Shown here: piece after piece, positions 50,761 through 59,560 of the stretch
How positions within the stretch are numbered: position 1 is the first letter of the stretch
How the letters are laid out: each line of letters begins with the position of its first letter
Assembly (NCBI GenBank): GCA_009919335.1
Contig: RGCC01000001.1
Coordinates: 1-64,000, forward strand
DNA length: 64,000 bases
Source of the DNA: Alphaproteobacteria bacterium
GTDB taxonomy: Bacteria; Pseudomonadota; Alphaproteobacteria; Puniceispirillales; Puniceispirillaceae
Direction: 5' to 3'
Translations under genes and position numbers: made by a program
Notes under the pieces: generated by a model
What the model was told of the DNA's origin: nothing
Databases searched by the model: none
The model's input: the letters and a program-made list of their open reading frames with translations, nothing else

Positions 50761-52929
50761 ATGATCAAGCCGCATTCATTTCAGCCATCATTGCAATGGC
50801 CTAATTTGCACCAGTACTGGCGGATGATTGGTTGTTTGCGTTTATCATCTCTGCTGCGGCTTTTTGGCGTTATCACGCTAGCTGCTTTGCTTGCTGCGCC
50901 CCTGCCTGCGGCTGCGCAATCTAGTGATGGGGCTGGCCCTTGGGTTGGCGATCCGGCGTTTGGTCAAGCGCGGTTGATCAGTGCAGTCACCGGAACTGGT
51001 CAGCTGGAACGATTGCCATTGGGGTTGGAATTTCGTCTGGCGCCCGGATGGAAAATATACTGGCGCACCCCCGGCGAAGCCGGATTGCCGCCAGAGTTAG
51101 ATTTAAGGCTGGCAAGCGGTGAGGTGCTGCAAACCGAGATCGAATGGCCGGTGCCAAAGCGGTTTAATGCATTTGGGTTTGATAATTTCGGCTATGCGGA
51201 AACGGTAATTTTGCCGGTTGGGATTCGCGGTCATATGCCGGGCGCGGCGGTGCAGATCAGCGGTCAGCTGGAAGCGCTGGTTTGCGCTGATATATGTGTT
51301 CCGCTTGCTGGTGACGTCCAACTTGATCTGGCCGATGGGCCGGCTGAACCCTCGTTGATGGCGATGCCGATCGCCCAGTTTCAAGCAAAAGTGCCGCGCC
51401 TTGGTGCCGCCTCATCTCTTGAGATCACGTCCCTGTGGCAGGATGGCGCCCAGCTAAAGGCCGCCTTTCGCGCAGATCAATCGTCGATTGACGATATTTT
51501 TGTTGAAGGCGCGCCCGGCATTGCTTTTAAGAAACCGGTCATTGACGGCGATGTTGCGGTAATTGCGCTTGAGGGTGATGTGGGCGCCCCGCTGGCTGGA
51601 CAGGCGCTTGATCTGACTGTTGTTGCCGGTGATGATTTTTTAATGCGCAAGATGGTTGTGGGCGCCTCTGCCGAAACATCATCTGCCAATCGTGACGGCA
51701 AGCCCGGCAAAATCTGGACTATTATCGCGTTGGCGTTTCTCGGTGGATTGATCTTGAACCTGATGCCGTGTGTTTTGCCGGTATTGGCGATCAAGCTGGC
51801 GGCGATTATCGAATCCTCTGGTCAAAGCCGTGGATTTGTCAGGCTGCGGTTTGGTGCCGGGGCGATGGGCATCATTACGAGCTTTGCCCTGTTGGCCGCA
51901 GGGTTAGCGGCGTTGCGGTTTGCTGGCGGACAAATCGGCTGGGGCATTCAATTCCAAAGCCCGGTATTTCTGACGGTCATGCTGCTGGTTCTGGGGCTGT
52001 TTACCCTGAATATGCTTGACCGGTTCTTTTTACCGGTGCCAGCTTTTTTATCGGCTGGCGCGGCGCGCGCTGGGCACAATAACGGTGGATCGGGTCGTGG
52101 CACAGTCCTATTCGGTGATTTTATGGCGGGGATGCTGGCGACCTTGCTGGCGACGCCCTGTTCGGCGCCGTTTGTTGGCAGCGCGGTCACGGTGGCGCTG
52201 ACCGGCGATATGGCCCAGCTTTTTGCCGTCTTTATGGCGATGGGTGCAGGGCTTGCCGCGCCGTGGGGGCTGGTTGTGTTATTTCCGGCTCTGGTTGGGT
52301 TGTTGCCGCGCCCGGGCCATTGGATGGTCTGGTTAAAGCGCGCGCTTGCCGGATTGCTGATCATCACAATGATTTGGCTTGGCTGGCTTTTATTCACCGT
52401 ACAAGGCGGCACGGCCGCAGTGCTGGTGCTTTTGTTGCTGATATTGCTGCTTGCGGCGATCCTGTTTCGCATCAAGCTGATGATGCTAGGCGCCAGCCTT
52501 GGCTTGTTTTTGGGGCTGATGTTCTTGCCAGCACCAGCGGCAGTTAAACAGCAGATGGCAGGAATTGATTGGCAGCAATGGTCGCCCGCGGCAAGTGCTG
52601 TTGCGCGGGAACAGGGTAAACTAGTGCTCGTTGATGTGACCGCAGATTGGTGCATTACCTGCAAGGCGAACAAGACGCTGGTTCTCGAGGCGGCGCCAAT
52701 TGGCCCGCTGCTCAGAACACTGGCGAACGAAGACAAGCTGGTGATGTTAAAGGCTGACTGGACGCGCCCTGATCCGGCCATTGCCAGTTTTCTGGCAAGT
52801 CATGGCCGCTTTGGTATTCCGTTCAATATTATCTATGGCCCCAAGGCAAATGACGGCATAGTGCTGGGTGAATTGCTAAATGCCAATATGGTCGAGTCTG
52901 CGCTGATCAAGGCGGGCATGGCGCGCTGA
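50761..52929 (+). CDS. DsbD-family thiol:disulfide interchange protein
   Basis: The 722-residue protein passes electrons from cytoplasmic thioredoxin to periplasmic thiols. A signal peptide (residues about 22-52, ending PAAAQ) leads to a periplasmic domain with the Cys pair in ALVCADICVPL (residues about 176-186). The transmembrane core (residues about 315-600) has Cys in LNLMPCVLPVLAIKL and TPCSAPFVGS. The C-terminal thioredoxin-like domain has DWCITCKANK (C-x-x-C, residues about 630-640). The domain order fits the DsbD/ScsB group. The start could be the ATG at 50761 or at 50824. Confidence 0.87.
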   Translation: MIKPHSFQPSLQWPNLHQYWRMIGCLRLSSLLRLFGVITLAALLAAPLPAAAQSSDGAGPWVGDPAFGQARLISAVTGTGQLERLPLGLEFRLAPGWKIYWRTPGEAGLPPELDLRLASGEVLQTEIEWPVPKRFNAFGFDNFGYAETVILPVGIRGHMPGAAVQISGQLEALVCADICVPLAGDVQLDLADGPAEPSLMAMPIAQFQAKVPRLGAASSLEITSLWQDGAQLKAAFRADQSSIDDIFVEGAPGIAFKKPVIDGDVAVIALEGDVGAPLAGQALDLTVVAGDDFLMRKMVVGASAETSSANRDGKPGKIWTIIALAFLGGLILNLMPCVLPVLAIKLAAIIESSGQSRGFVRLRFGAGAMGIITSFALLAAGLAALRFAGGQIGWGIQFQSPVFLTVMLLVLGLFTLNMLDRFFLPVPAFLSAGAARAGHNNGGSGRGTVLFGDFMAGMLATLLATPCSAPFVGSAVTVALTGDMAQLFAVFMAMGAGLAAPWGLVVLFPALVGLLPRPGHWMVWLKRALAGLLIITMIWLGWLLFTVQGGTAAVLVLLLLILLLAAILFRIKLMMLGASLGLFLGLMFLPAPAAVKQQMAGIDWQQWSPAASAVAREQGKLVLVDVTADWCITCKANKTLVLEAAPIGPLLRTLANEDKLVMLKADWTRPDPAIASFLASHGRFGIPFNIIYGPKANDGIVLGELLNANMVESALIKAGMAR

Positions 52930-53021
52930 TACCTTGTTGGGCTTGCATCATTTAGGACTGCGGTATAAACAGCGGGGTAAATTCTTCCGCGTTCCTAATA
53001 TTCCTCGAAAAAGGCGATCCG

Positions 53022-53516
53022 ATGACTGACGAAAATCCGACTATTCAGCCTGGCCAACAGATTCCAGCTGCAACCATCCAAATCAAATCTGAAGGTGGTA
53101 TTGATGCCATCGAAACCGCCGATTATTTCAAGGATTGCCGCGTGGTGATGTTTGCGCTTCCCGGCGCGTTCACCCCAACCTGTTCGGCCAAGCATTTGCC
53201 GGGCTATATCGAACATGCCGACAAATTCACGGCAGCTGGCTTTGACAAAATTGCCTGTCTGGCGGTGAATGATGCCCATGTCATGCGGGCGTGGGGTCTG
53301 GAAAACAAGGTTGAAGGTATCATTGATATGATCTCTGATCCGTTATGTGAATTTTCCAACGCGCTTGGCATTGCCCGTTTTATGGGGCCGGTGATGGGCC
53401 GCCGTGCGGCGCGCTGTGCCATGGTAATTGATAATGGCACGCTGACCCATATCTTCATGGAAGAACCAGCCGCGTTTGAAGTATCCAGCGCCGAGCATGT
53501 TCTAGCCAATATCTAA
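53022..53516 (+). CDS. Peroxiredoxin, Prx5 type
   Basis: A 164-residue thiol peroxidase. The peroxidatic cysteine lies in ALPGAFTPTCSAKHLPGY (residues about 45-62), with the Thr and Arg residues of the active site (RRAARCAM). A second Cys in IACLAVND and one in RRAARCAMVID are candidate partners, but Prx5-type resolving residues vary. It reduces peroxides in the cytoplasm with glutathione or thioredoxin. A strong terminator follows at 53538-53561. No OxyR site was recognised upstream. Confidence 0.9.
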   Translation: MTDENPTIQPGQQIPAATIQIKSEGGIDAIETADYFKDCRVVMFALPGAFTPTCSAKHLPGYIEHADKFTAAGFDKIACLAVNDAHVMRAWGLENKVEGIIDMISDPLCEFSNALGIARFMGPVMGRRAARCAMVIDNGTLTHIFMEEPAAFEVSSAEHVLANI

Positions 53517-53537
53517 GTCGCGAATCTTTGGACTATA

Positions 53538-53561
53538 GGGGGCCTATGGCCCCCTTTTTTT
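53538..53561 (+). terminator. Rho-independent terminator after the peroxiredoxin gene
   Basis: A perfect 7-base stem GGGGGCC (53538-53544), loop TAT and GGCCCCC (53548-53554) are followed by seven T residues (53555-53561). Confidence 0.92.
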
Positions 53562-53563
53562 GG

Positions 53564-53608
53564 GCAGATTTCGGCGATGCAGATCTCGGCGATGCAGATC
53601 TAGGCGAT
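53564..53608. repeat. Tandem repeat, 3 x 15 bp, at the rnhA stop codon
   Basis: GCAGATTTCGGCGAT (53564), GCAGATCTCGGCGAT (53579) and GCAGATCTAGGCGAT (53594) are adjacent copies. Each differs from the next by one base. The change C to A in copy 3 creates the CTA that is the TAG stop of rnhA on the minus strand (53600-53602). Confidence 0.9.
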
Positions 53609-54049
53609 GGCCTCTGCCGCGCCGCGTGCGAGGATGTCACAACGTTCGTTCAATGGATTGCCAGCATGCCCCTTGACCCAATGCCAGCGCACCTGATGTC
53701 GCGCGACAGCCTCGTCTAACTGCTGCCATAAATCTTGATTAGCGACTGGCTTTTTTGCCGCGGTCTTCCAGCCATTTGCCTTCCAGCGGGGCATCCAATC
53801 CTGAACCCCGTTCATCACATAGCGGCTGTCAGTGTGCAGATCGACCAGCATCGGCCGCGTGACCGCATTCAGCCCCATGATCGCCGCCATCAATTCCATC
53901 CGGTTATTTGTCGTATCGGCCTGTGATCCGGTGATCTCACGCTCATTGTCCTGCCATTGCAAAATCGCCGCCCAGCCGCCCGGACCCGGATTTGACAAGC
54001 ATGACCCATCAGTGTGGATTACAACCGGTTCTGGGGCATCCTGCGGCAT
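53600..54049 (-). CDS. rnhA: Ribonuclease HI
   Basis: RNase HI cleaves the RNA strand of RNA-DNA hybrids. The 149-residue protein has the four catalytic acidic residues: Asp in [14 protein letters not shown], Glu in [10 protein letters not shown], Asp in [10 protein letters not shown] and Asp in [23 protein letters not shown] provides the conserved His. Length is typical (about 150 aa). It lies downstream of ispH and thrB on the same strand, the standard alphaproteobacterial order. Confidence 0.95.
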   Translation of the reverse strand: MPQDAPEPVVIHTDGSCLSNPGPGGWAAILQWQDNEREITGSQADTTNNRMELMAAIMGLNAVTRPMLVDLHTDSRYVMNGVQDWMPRWKANGWKTAAKKPVANQDLWQQLDEAVARHQVRWHWVKGHAGNPLNERCDILARGAAEAIA

Positions 54050-54110
54050 TTAACGGCTCCTCTGGGGGTTGGGGTAGACAAGGTGTGATATTCAACCTTG
54101 GCGGGAATAA

Positions 54111-55073
54111 TCAATCAAAACCATAGGCGCCAACGCCGGATACGGACTGATGAAACCGCAGTATCGACCAATATTCCATCGGATCTTTCGGGCTGACGAG
54201 CGCATCTTTTGGTGTGTGGAGCCAGTCATAGGCGCGTGTTAGGAAAAACCGCATTGCCGAACCGGCGGCCAAAACCGGAATGGCATTAATTTCGGCCTCG
54301 CTAAGCGGGCGTACCGACTGATAGCCGCGGATTAGCGCGCGTGATTTTGTCAGATTAAAACTGCCATCAGCATCAAAGCACCATGAGTTCAGGCAGATGC
54401 CAATGTCATAGGCAAAAATATCTTCGCACGCAAAATAGAAATCAATCAGTCCGGTCAGCTTATCACCGATGAACAGCACATTATTGGGGAATAAATCGGC
54501 ATGGATGATGCCTTGCGGTAAATCTTGCGGCCATGAAGCAAGGATAGAGCTCAGGCGGCTTTGCGCCATTTCCTGCATTGAGGGGGTGATTTCATCGGCA
54601 CCCGCACCAATGCTGTCGAGCAGTGGCTGCCATGATGCAGGGCCCAGCGCGTTTGCCCGGCGGCGGGTAATGCCGCTGGCGTGAAGATGCATCGTTGCAA
54701 GGCTGACACCAAGCGCACGGCATTTCTCGCGGTTCGGGTAACGCGACGAGGTGCCGTCAAGAAATGAGAAAACCGCACAAGGCCGCCCCATCAATTCCTG
54801 TAAAATGCTGCCATCACGTGCGGCAACGGGCAGGGGGCAGTTCATCCCCATGCCCGCAAGATGGGTCATCAGTTCCATGAAGAATGGCAAATCATCCGCA
54901 TCGACCCGCTTTTCATACAAGGTTAGAATGAAATGCGCTTTATCGGTGCGCAGAAGATAATTGGAGTTTTCAACCCCCTCGGCAATGCCAGCAAAGCTGA
55001 GCACGTTGCCAAGATCATAGGCCGACAAGAACGTGGCTAAAGTCAGGTCATCTACTGTTGTGTAAACCGCCAT
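54111..55073 (-). CDS. thrB: Homoserine kinase (type II, ThrB-like)
   Basis: This enzyme phosphorylates homoserine to feed ThrC. The 320-residue protein has the aminoglycoside-phosphotransferase-like kinase fold used by alphaproteobacterial homoserine kinases. The catalytic loop is GIIHADLFPNNVLF (H-x-D-x4-N, residues about 188-201), and GLIDFYFACEDI carries the Mg-binding Asp. GVENSNYLLRTD supplies the N-terminal nucleotide loop. It starts seven bases after ispH and is likely translated from the same mRNA. Confidence 0.92.
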   Translation of the reverse strand: MAVYTTVDDLTLATFLSAYDLGNVLSFAGIAEGVENSNYLLRTDKAHFILTLYEKRVDADDLPFFMELMTHLAGMGMNCPLPVAARDGSILQELMGRPCAVFSFLDGTSSRYPNREKCRALGVSLATMHLHASGITRRRANALGPASWQPLLDSIGAGADEITPSMQEMAQSRLSSILASWPQDLPQGIIHADLFPNNVLFIGDKLTGLIDFYFACEDIFAYDIGICLNSWCFDADGSFNLTKSRALIRGYQSVRPLSEAEINAIPVLAAGSAMRFFLTRAYDWLHTPKDALVSPKDPMEYWSILRFHQSVSGVGAYGFD

Positions 55074-55080
55074 AAAATCA

Positions 55081-56025
55081 CTAGCCTGCTAAAATGGATG
55101 GCAGTTTGAAATTCACTGTTTCCCGAATTTTGCCATGCTCACTAACGTCAATCTGGTAACGCTGGCGAAGCGCGGCAACCACGTCTTCAACTAGGCTTTC
55201 AGGTGCCGATGCACCAGCCGATAATCCGATGTGATCGGCCGCATCAACAAGCGACCAGTCAATCGCCTGTTTATCAGCGATCAAAATAGCAGCCTTTGCC
55301 CCGGCTAGCTTGGCAACCTCGACAAGACGCTGGGAATTTGATGAATTTTCCGCACCGATCACCAGCATCAGATCAACCGCACCGGCAATATCCTTGACCG
55401 CCTTTTGCCGGTTTGTGGTGGCATAACAGATATCCTCGCCGCGCGGGCCAGAAATTTCGGGAAAGCGGAACTGTAGCACTGAAATAATCTCGGCCGTGTC
55501 ATCAACCGACAAGGTGGTCTGCGTCGCAAAAGCCAGCGCAGCGCCGTCGGGCGGGGTTACCGTGCGGGCATCCTCAACCGTTTCGATCAGGGTCACATCT
55601 TCAGGATTAACCTGCCCCATTGTGCCCTCAACCTCGGGATGACCAGCATGACCGATCAGCAGAATATGACGGTGATTATCGGCATGGCGACGGGTTTCAA
55701 TATGGACTTTGGTCACCAGCGGGCAGGTGGCATCGACCGCGATCATATTGCGGCGGGCAGCCTCATCGACAACAGCGCGAGCAACCCCATGCGCAGAAAA
55801 GACAACCGGTGCATCGGCTGGCACTTCATCCAGCTCGTCAACAAACACCGCGCCCTGAGCTGCCAGCCCGTCAACAACCGTTTTATTATGGACAATTTCA
55901 TGGCGCACATAGACCGGAGCGCCAAATTTTTCCAGTGCGACTTCAACGATGCGAACAGCGCGATCAACGCCAGCACAAAAACCACGCGGCGCGGCAATGG
56001 TGAGTTTTTTAGGACTTGTTTTCAT
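55081..56025 (-). CDS. ispH: 4-hydroxy-3-methylbut-2-enyl diphosphate reductase
   Basis: IspH (LytB) is the last enzyme of the MEP isoprenoid route and an iron-sulfur protein. The 314-residue product has the three cluster cysteines in [12 protein letters not shown] (residues about 14-25), [11 protein letters not shown] and [20 protein letters not shown] and [14 protein letters not shown] carry the substrate-binding His and Glu-x-Thr residues. It is first in the run ispH-thrB-rnhA. Confidence 0.96.
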   Translation of the reverse strand: MKTSPKKLTIAAPRGFCAGVDRAVRIVEVALEKFGAPVYVRHEIVHNKTVVDGLAAQGAVFVDELDEVPADAPVVFSAHGVARAVVDEAARRNMIAVDATCPLVTKVHIETRRHADNHRHILLIGHAGHPEVEGTMGQVNPEDVTLIETVEDARTVTPPDGAALAFATQTTLSVDDTAEIISVLQFRFPEISGPRGEDICYATTNRQKAVKDIAGAVDLMLVIGAENSSNSQRLVEVAKLAGAKAAILIADKQAIDWSLVDAADHIGLSAGASAPESLVEDVVAALRQRYQIDVSEHGKIRETVNFKLPSILAG

Positions 56026-56097
56026 AACTATTGTTGTTGCCCATTTCCTGTGTTTAGGTCAATTGCTGTTCGGGAAAAAAAGCTTTATGTTGGGAAT

Positions 56098-56553
56098 ATG
56101 AAACAGATATCTTTTCTGGCCGTAATTGGCTGTTCGATCTTTCTTGCTGGCTGTACCAGTAAAGATGAGTTTGTCTCTTGTCCCGCGATTAGTGCGCCAG
56201 AACAAGGCACGCGTGCCTATGTGCGCTCGGATGAGACAAGGCAGGTGTTTGACGTTCGTCTGAACGGCGTGGATGCTGTCTGCACGCGGCATAAGTCGGG
56301 CGGCACAAAGATTGCGCTAAGGACGGGGTTAAAGGTCAAGCGTGACCTTGCTGCCGGGGCTGGTAATGACACGCTGTCGTTGCCGCTTATGACGGCAATT
56401 GTCGATCGTAACCAAGCTGTGACCGCGAATGAAGATTTCGGGTATCTGATTGGCTTTAGCAAGGATGATGCAGTGAAATATCCGGTGGTCGAGTTCGAAC
56501 AGATCGTTCCGGCTGATGCGCGTCTGGTGATTAGCCTAAAGCCAGCTTACTAG
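56098..56553 (+). CDS. Hypothetical lipoprotein (151 aa)
   Basis: The ATG at 56098 begins a clear lipoprotein signal peptide, MKQISFLAVIGCSIFLAGC, with lipobox LAGC (Cys at residue 19). The mature 133 residues are mostly beta-like, with two Cys residues (SCPAIS and VCTRH) that could pair. It resembles uncharacterised alphaproteobacterial lipoproteins and I cannot name a family. A bidirectional terminator follows. It is divergent from ispH. The open frame extending upstream to 55639 is not coding. Confidence 0.75.
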   Translation: MKQISFLAVIGCSIFLAGCTSKDEFVSCPAISAPEQGTRAYVRSDETRQVFDVRLNGVDAVCTRHKSGGTKIALRTGLKVKRDLAAGAGNDTLSLPLMTAIVDRNQAVTANEDFGYLIGFSKDDAVKYPVVEFEQIVPADARLVISLKPAY

Positions 56554-56580
56554 GCGGACGTCACTGCCGGTAGCCCCAGC

Positions 56581-56608
56581 CATAAAAGAAACGCCATAAA
56601 AAAAACGC
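56581..56608. repeat. 14-bp tandem duplication beside a terminator
   Basis: CATAAAAGAAACGC (56581-56594) and CATAAAAAAAACGC (56595-56608) are adjacent and differ at one base. The second copy supplies the left arm of the terminator at 56603-56630. Confidence 0.85.
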
Positions 56609-56636
56609 CAGTTCTTGCGAGCTGGCGTTTGTTTAT
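56603..56636. terminator. Rho-independent terminator between lipoprotein gene and atpF
   Basis: AAACGCCAG (56603-56611) pairs with CTGGCGTTT (56622-56630), with T-rich sequence after it and an A run before it. It probably ends both the lipoprotein transcript and, from the minus strand, the ATP synthase F0 transcript. The stem arises next to the 14-bp duplication. Confidence 0.8.
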
Positions 56637-56658
56637 TTCGCATTTTGAAAGGCAGGGA

Positions 56659-57147
56659 TTAATTCAGCTTTTCAATCTCAGCAGCAGCTTTATCGACAAG
56701 CGCAAGGCTGGCTTTGTCGTCGAGTTTGCTGGTGATGATCTCGGTCGCTGTGGCGACGGCTAGGGCAGCTGCCCGTTCCCGTAATTCTGCAACCATGCTG
56801 GCCTCGGCCGCCTTGATCTTTGCATCGGCCTGTTGTTCCCGCCGTTTGACTGCGGCGATGGCGTTTTTCTCGGCTGTTTCGCGGATCCGCTGTGCGGTCG
56901 CTTCGGCTGACTGTAAAATAGCCTCAGCCTCTTTTGCCGCTTCACGGTGCAGACGCTTGTAAGTTTGCAACTCTTCAAGAGCCGCATCCCGTAACGCTGC
57001 CGCTTCCTTCAGCTCGTCACTGATTTTTGCCGAACGTTCGTCAAGCATACCGCCCAAAGCAGCGCCGACCTTACGCCAAACAAGCGCGACAAAGACCAAA
57101 AAGCCAACAAGCACCCATACCGATTCAAGAACGATTCCCTGTTCCAT
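56659..57147 (-). CDS. atpF: ATP synthase F0 subunit b
   Basis: Subunit b of the peripheral stalk holds F1 stationary against the rotor. The 162-residue protein has one N-terminal membrane helix (VWVLVGFLVFVALVW, residues about 9-23) followed by a continuous Ala/Glu/Arg-rich coiled coil. It overlaps the upstream b' gene by one base (ATGA), so the two are translated together. Two different b-type subunits, b and b', are normal for alphaproteobacteria and form a heterodimer. Confidence 0.94.
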   Translation of the reverse strand: MEQGIVLESVWVLVGFLVFVALVWRKVGAALGGMLDERSAKISDELKEAAALRDAALEELQTYKRLHREAAKEAEAILQSAEATAQRIRETAEKNAIAAVKRREQQADAKIKAAEASMVAELRERAAALAVATATEIITSKLDDKASLALVDKAAAEIEKLN

Positions 57148-57752
57148 CAGTTTGCTCCCTGCTTGGCCAGTTTTGTGGCAATTGACGCTGCGGTTTTACC
57201 CGCCTGTGCACTGGTGGTTTTGATTCCGGCAAGTGCGGCAACTGCGTCCATAGCAGCTTCGGCTGCGACATCATTAAGATTAGCCAATGCTTCGGTTTTC
57301 GCTTTTGCCAATGCAGCTTCAGCGCTTGCAACCTTATCGGCCAGCTTGCGCGCGACTTTGGCGTCTGCTGCCTCGGCTTTTTTCGTGGCTTCCATAGCAG
57401 CTTGCTTGGCAAATTCAGCCGCATCGCTGCGGGCTTTCTCAAGGTCGCTCTCATATTCAGCACGGGTTTTGGCAGCATCAGCACTGGCGTTACGTGCCTT
57501 TTCAAGATCGCCGTCCAATGTCTGACGACGTTCTTCAAGAACAGCACCAATGCGCGGTGTTACCATTTTGGCCATGACCACATAGCCCGCACCAAACAGC
57601 ACCACGAGCCAGAACAGCTGTGATGGCCATGTAGCAATATCAAGCTGGGGCAGGCCCGGCTCGCTGGCACCAGCTGCAAAAGCCTTTGCCGACATAAAAG
57701 CCGGAAGGGCGACTGCAATTGCGGTTAGCCGGTATCTTGTATTTTCCGTCAT
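57147..57752 (-). CDS. atpG: ATP synthase F0 subunit b'
   Basis: The 201-residue b' subunit has an N-terminal leader-like stretch, a membrane helix (SQLFWLVVLFGAGYVVMAKM, residues about 43-62) and a long Ala/Lys-rich coiled coil. The LPQLDIATWPSQLFWL segment is typical of b'. It lies between atpE (96 bases upstream) and atpF (overlapping). The symbol atpG is used for b' in photosynthetic and alphaproteobacterial operons and should not be confused with F1 gamma. Confidence 0.92.
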   Translation of the reverse strand: MTENTRYRLTAIAVALPAFMSAKAFAAGASEPGLPQLDIATWPSQLFWLVVLFGAGYVVMAKMVTPRIGAVLEERRQTLDGDLEKARNASADAAKTRAEYESDLEKARSDAAEFAKQAAMEATKKAEAADAKVARKLADKVASAEAALAKAKTEALANLNDVAAEAAMDAVAALAGIKTTSAQAGKTAASIATKLAKQGAN

Positions 57753-57848
57753 TTTTATCCCCTTGCCCGCCTGCCGGACTTGGTTCGTAAACGAACCACA
57801 AAGCCGGCAAGCAAGTCATGGAATGTTTGTTGCGAATTCGGGTCTTTT

Positions 57849-58076
57849 TTAAAGAGCGAACAAAAGCAACAGAGCAACAACAAGTGCGAACAGCGCGATG
57901 GCTTCAGTCAAGGCAAATCCAAGAATGCCAATACCGAAAACTTCGCCGCGAGCCGCAGGGTTGCGTGCGATAGAGGTTACAAGTGCAGAGAAGATGTTAC
58001 CAATACCAACACCAACACCAGCAAGAGCGATAACGGCCAAACCGGCACCGATCATTTTTGCAGCTTCTACTTCCAT
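57849..58076 (-). CDS. atpE: ATP synthase F0 subunit c
   Basis: Subunit c forms the rotor ring. The 75-residue hairpin has helix 1 [20 protein letters not shown], the polar loop [12 protein letters not shown] and helix 2 with the proton-carrying Glu in [16 protein letters not shown] (residue about 58). The residues around that Glu do not show the Q/E/T/S sodium-binding set, so proton use is expected. I use the ATG at 58076 ([13 protein letters not shown] eight bases before). An ATG two codons upstream (58082) is closer to that site. Confidence 0.95.
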   Translation of the reverse strand: MEVEAAKMIGAGLAVIALAGVGVGIGNIFSALVTSIARNPAARGEVFGIGILGFALTEAIALFALVVALLLLFAL

Positions 58077-58163
58077 AATCATAGTCCTTCCATGAGTTTT
58101 TACACAGTTTCGTTCAATTCACACCGCTGTAATTTACCAGCGGATTCGGTTGGGCCTCTGCGC

Positions 58164-58925
58164 CTAGTGTAGGTGCAGGGCGTCGTTCAAATACATACAA
58201 GTAAGGATGGTGAAGACATAGGCCTGCAACGCCGCCACCAAAACTTCAAGGCCAGTCAGGCCGATCAACGCGACAAATGGCAACAGCGAGCCAGCCATTG
58301 CAAGACCGCCTGCACCTGAAATCATCACGGCAAGGCCAGCAAAAACTTTCAGCATTGTGTGACCCGCCAGCATGTTGGCAAACAAACGAACAGACAGGCT
58401 GACAGGGCGGACAAAATATGAAATCACTTCAATCACGATCAAAAACGGGATCAGCACTTTCGGCGCACCGGCTGGTACAAAAAAGCTGAAGAAATGCAGA
58501 CCATGTTTGCACAAGGCGATTATCGTCACGCCCACAAACACAAAGGCGGCCATCGCAAAGGTCACGATGATCTGCGAGGTAAAGGTGTATGAATAGGGGA
58601 TCAGCCCAAGCATATTGCCAAACAGCAGAAACACAAACAGCGTGAAGATGAACGGAAAGTAAGGGCGGCCCTCACTGCCAACGTTGCTGCGCACCATTTC
58701 GGCAACAAATTCATACATCATTTCGGCCATACCCTGCATGCGGCCTGGCACCATATCGGCGCGGCGCATTGCGCTGATCAGGAAGATCGAGCTGACACCA
58801 ATGGCAAGCAGCATAAACAGGCTGGAATTTGTGAATGAGACATCATAACCACCAAGCGACAGTTCGACCAATGGCTTGATCTCAAACTGTGCGACCGGTG
58901 AATGCATTCCTTCAGAATTGCTCAT
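58164..58925 (-). CDS. atpB: ATP synthase F0 subunit a
   Basis: Subunit a provides the proton half-channels beside the c-ring. The 253-residue membrane protein has about five to six helices. The essential Arg falls in VSLSVRLFANMLAGH (residues about 174-188), followed by LEVLVAALQAYVFTILTCMYL. An N-terminal EIKPLVEL starts the family core. An internal ATG six codons in (MHSPVA) is another possible start. It sits between atpI and atpE. Confidence 0.95.
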   Translation of the reverse strand: MSNSEGMHSPVAQFEIKPLVELSLGGYDVSFTNSSLFMLLAIGVSSIFLISAMRRADMVPGRMQGMAEMMYEFVAEMVRSNVGSEGRPYFPFIFTLFVFLLFGNMLGLIPYSYTFTSQIIVTFAMAAFVFVGVTIIALCKHGLHFFSFFVPAGAPKVLIPFLIVIEVISYFVRPVSLSVRLFANMLAGHTMLKVFAGLAVMISGAGGLAMAGSLLPFVALIGLTGLEVLVAALQAYVFTILTCMYLNDALHLH

Positions 58926-58940
58926 TGCCTGTCAGCTCCC

Positions 58941-59309
58941 TTAATCGTCTTTGCCTGATGAGTTTTTATGCTCATCGAAATAACCAGCGGCCAATCCACG
59001 GCCGGTAAATACACGCCATACATTCAACATGCCAGCGATCGCGCCCATAAAGAACATCACCAGCAAAAACAGCGGCGACGTCTCAAGCCATCGATCCAGC
59101 GCCCATCCGATAAAAGCACCAACCATAACACCGGCCACAAGCTCGGTCGCAACGCGCCCCATTATCGCTGCCATGCCTTCGGGAAGGGCGGATCGGCTGG
59201 GCCGGTCTTTTTCTTCCCGCTGCGCCTGCAGCTTATCCAGACGACGGTCAATATCCGCAAGACGTTCATTGTCTCTTTGCGAGTCTTTTTCGTTCATCTG
59301 GTTATCCAA
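58941..59309 (-). CDS. atpI: ATP synthase protein I (AtpI)
   Basis: The 122-residue AtpI/AtpZ protein has a charged N-terminal part (residues 1-45, many Glu/Arg/Asp) and two transmembrane helices (GVMVGAFIGWALDRW and LFLLVMFFMGAIAGMLNVW). AtpI heads the F0 gene set in many bacteria and helps c-ring assembly or ion supply. A near-consensus promoter lies about 135 bases upstream. It is the first gene of atpI-atpB-atpE-atpG-atpF. Confidence 0.9.
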   Translation of the reverse strand: MDNQMNEKDSQRDNERLADIDRRLDKLQAQREEKDRPSRSALPEGMAAIMGRVATELVAGVMVGAFIGWALDRWLETSPLFLLVMFFMGAIAGMLNVWRVFTGRGLAAGYFDEHKNSSGKDD

Positions 59310-59443
59310 TCCTTGAATGCCGTTTTAGATGCGGCCGGATATGGCGGTTTGTACGAAGCTGTTCCTCTGCTTTTCCTTTACCGAATTAGGCAGGCATTTT
59401 GTCGCTGTTATCCCCAGCGACCGCCCCTGCCGAAATCGCGCTC

Positions 59444-59473
59444 AAAATAGGGGGGTGGGTTGGTCTTTGTCAA
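59444..59473 (-). promoter_or_regulatory. Near-consensus sigma-70 promoter of the F0 ATP synthase operon
   Basis: On the minus strand, TTGACA (59468-59473) and TATTTT (59444-59449) are 18 bases apart. The predicted start near 59437 gives a leader of about 128 bases before atpI. A 16-base inverted repeat, CCGCAGA-TT-TCTGCGG (59496-59511), lies 22 bases upstream of the -35 and could be a protein site. Confidence 0.6.
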
Positions 59474-59560
59474 GCCTTCAATGGGTGTTCTTTTGCCGCA
59501 GATTTCTGCGGATTAGCTGGCTTGGGGAAATGGATTGTTTTTATCAGCCAAAAGCAGCCG

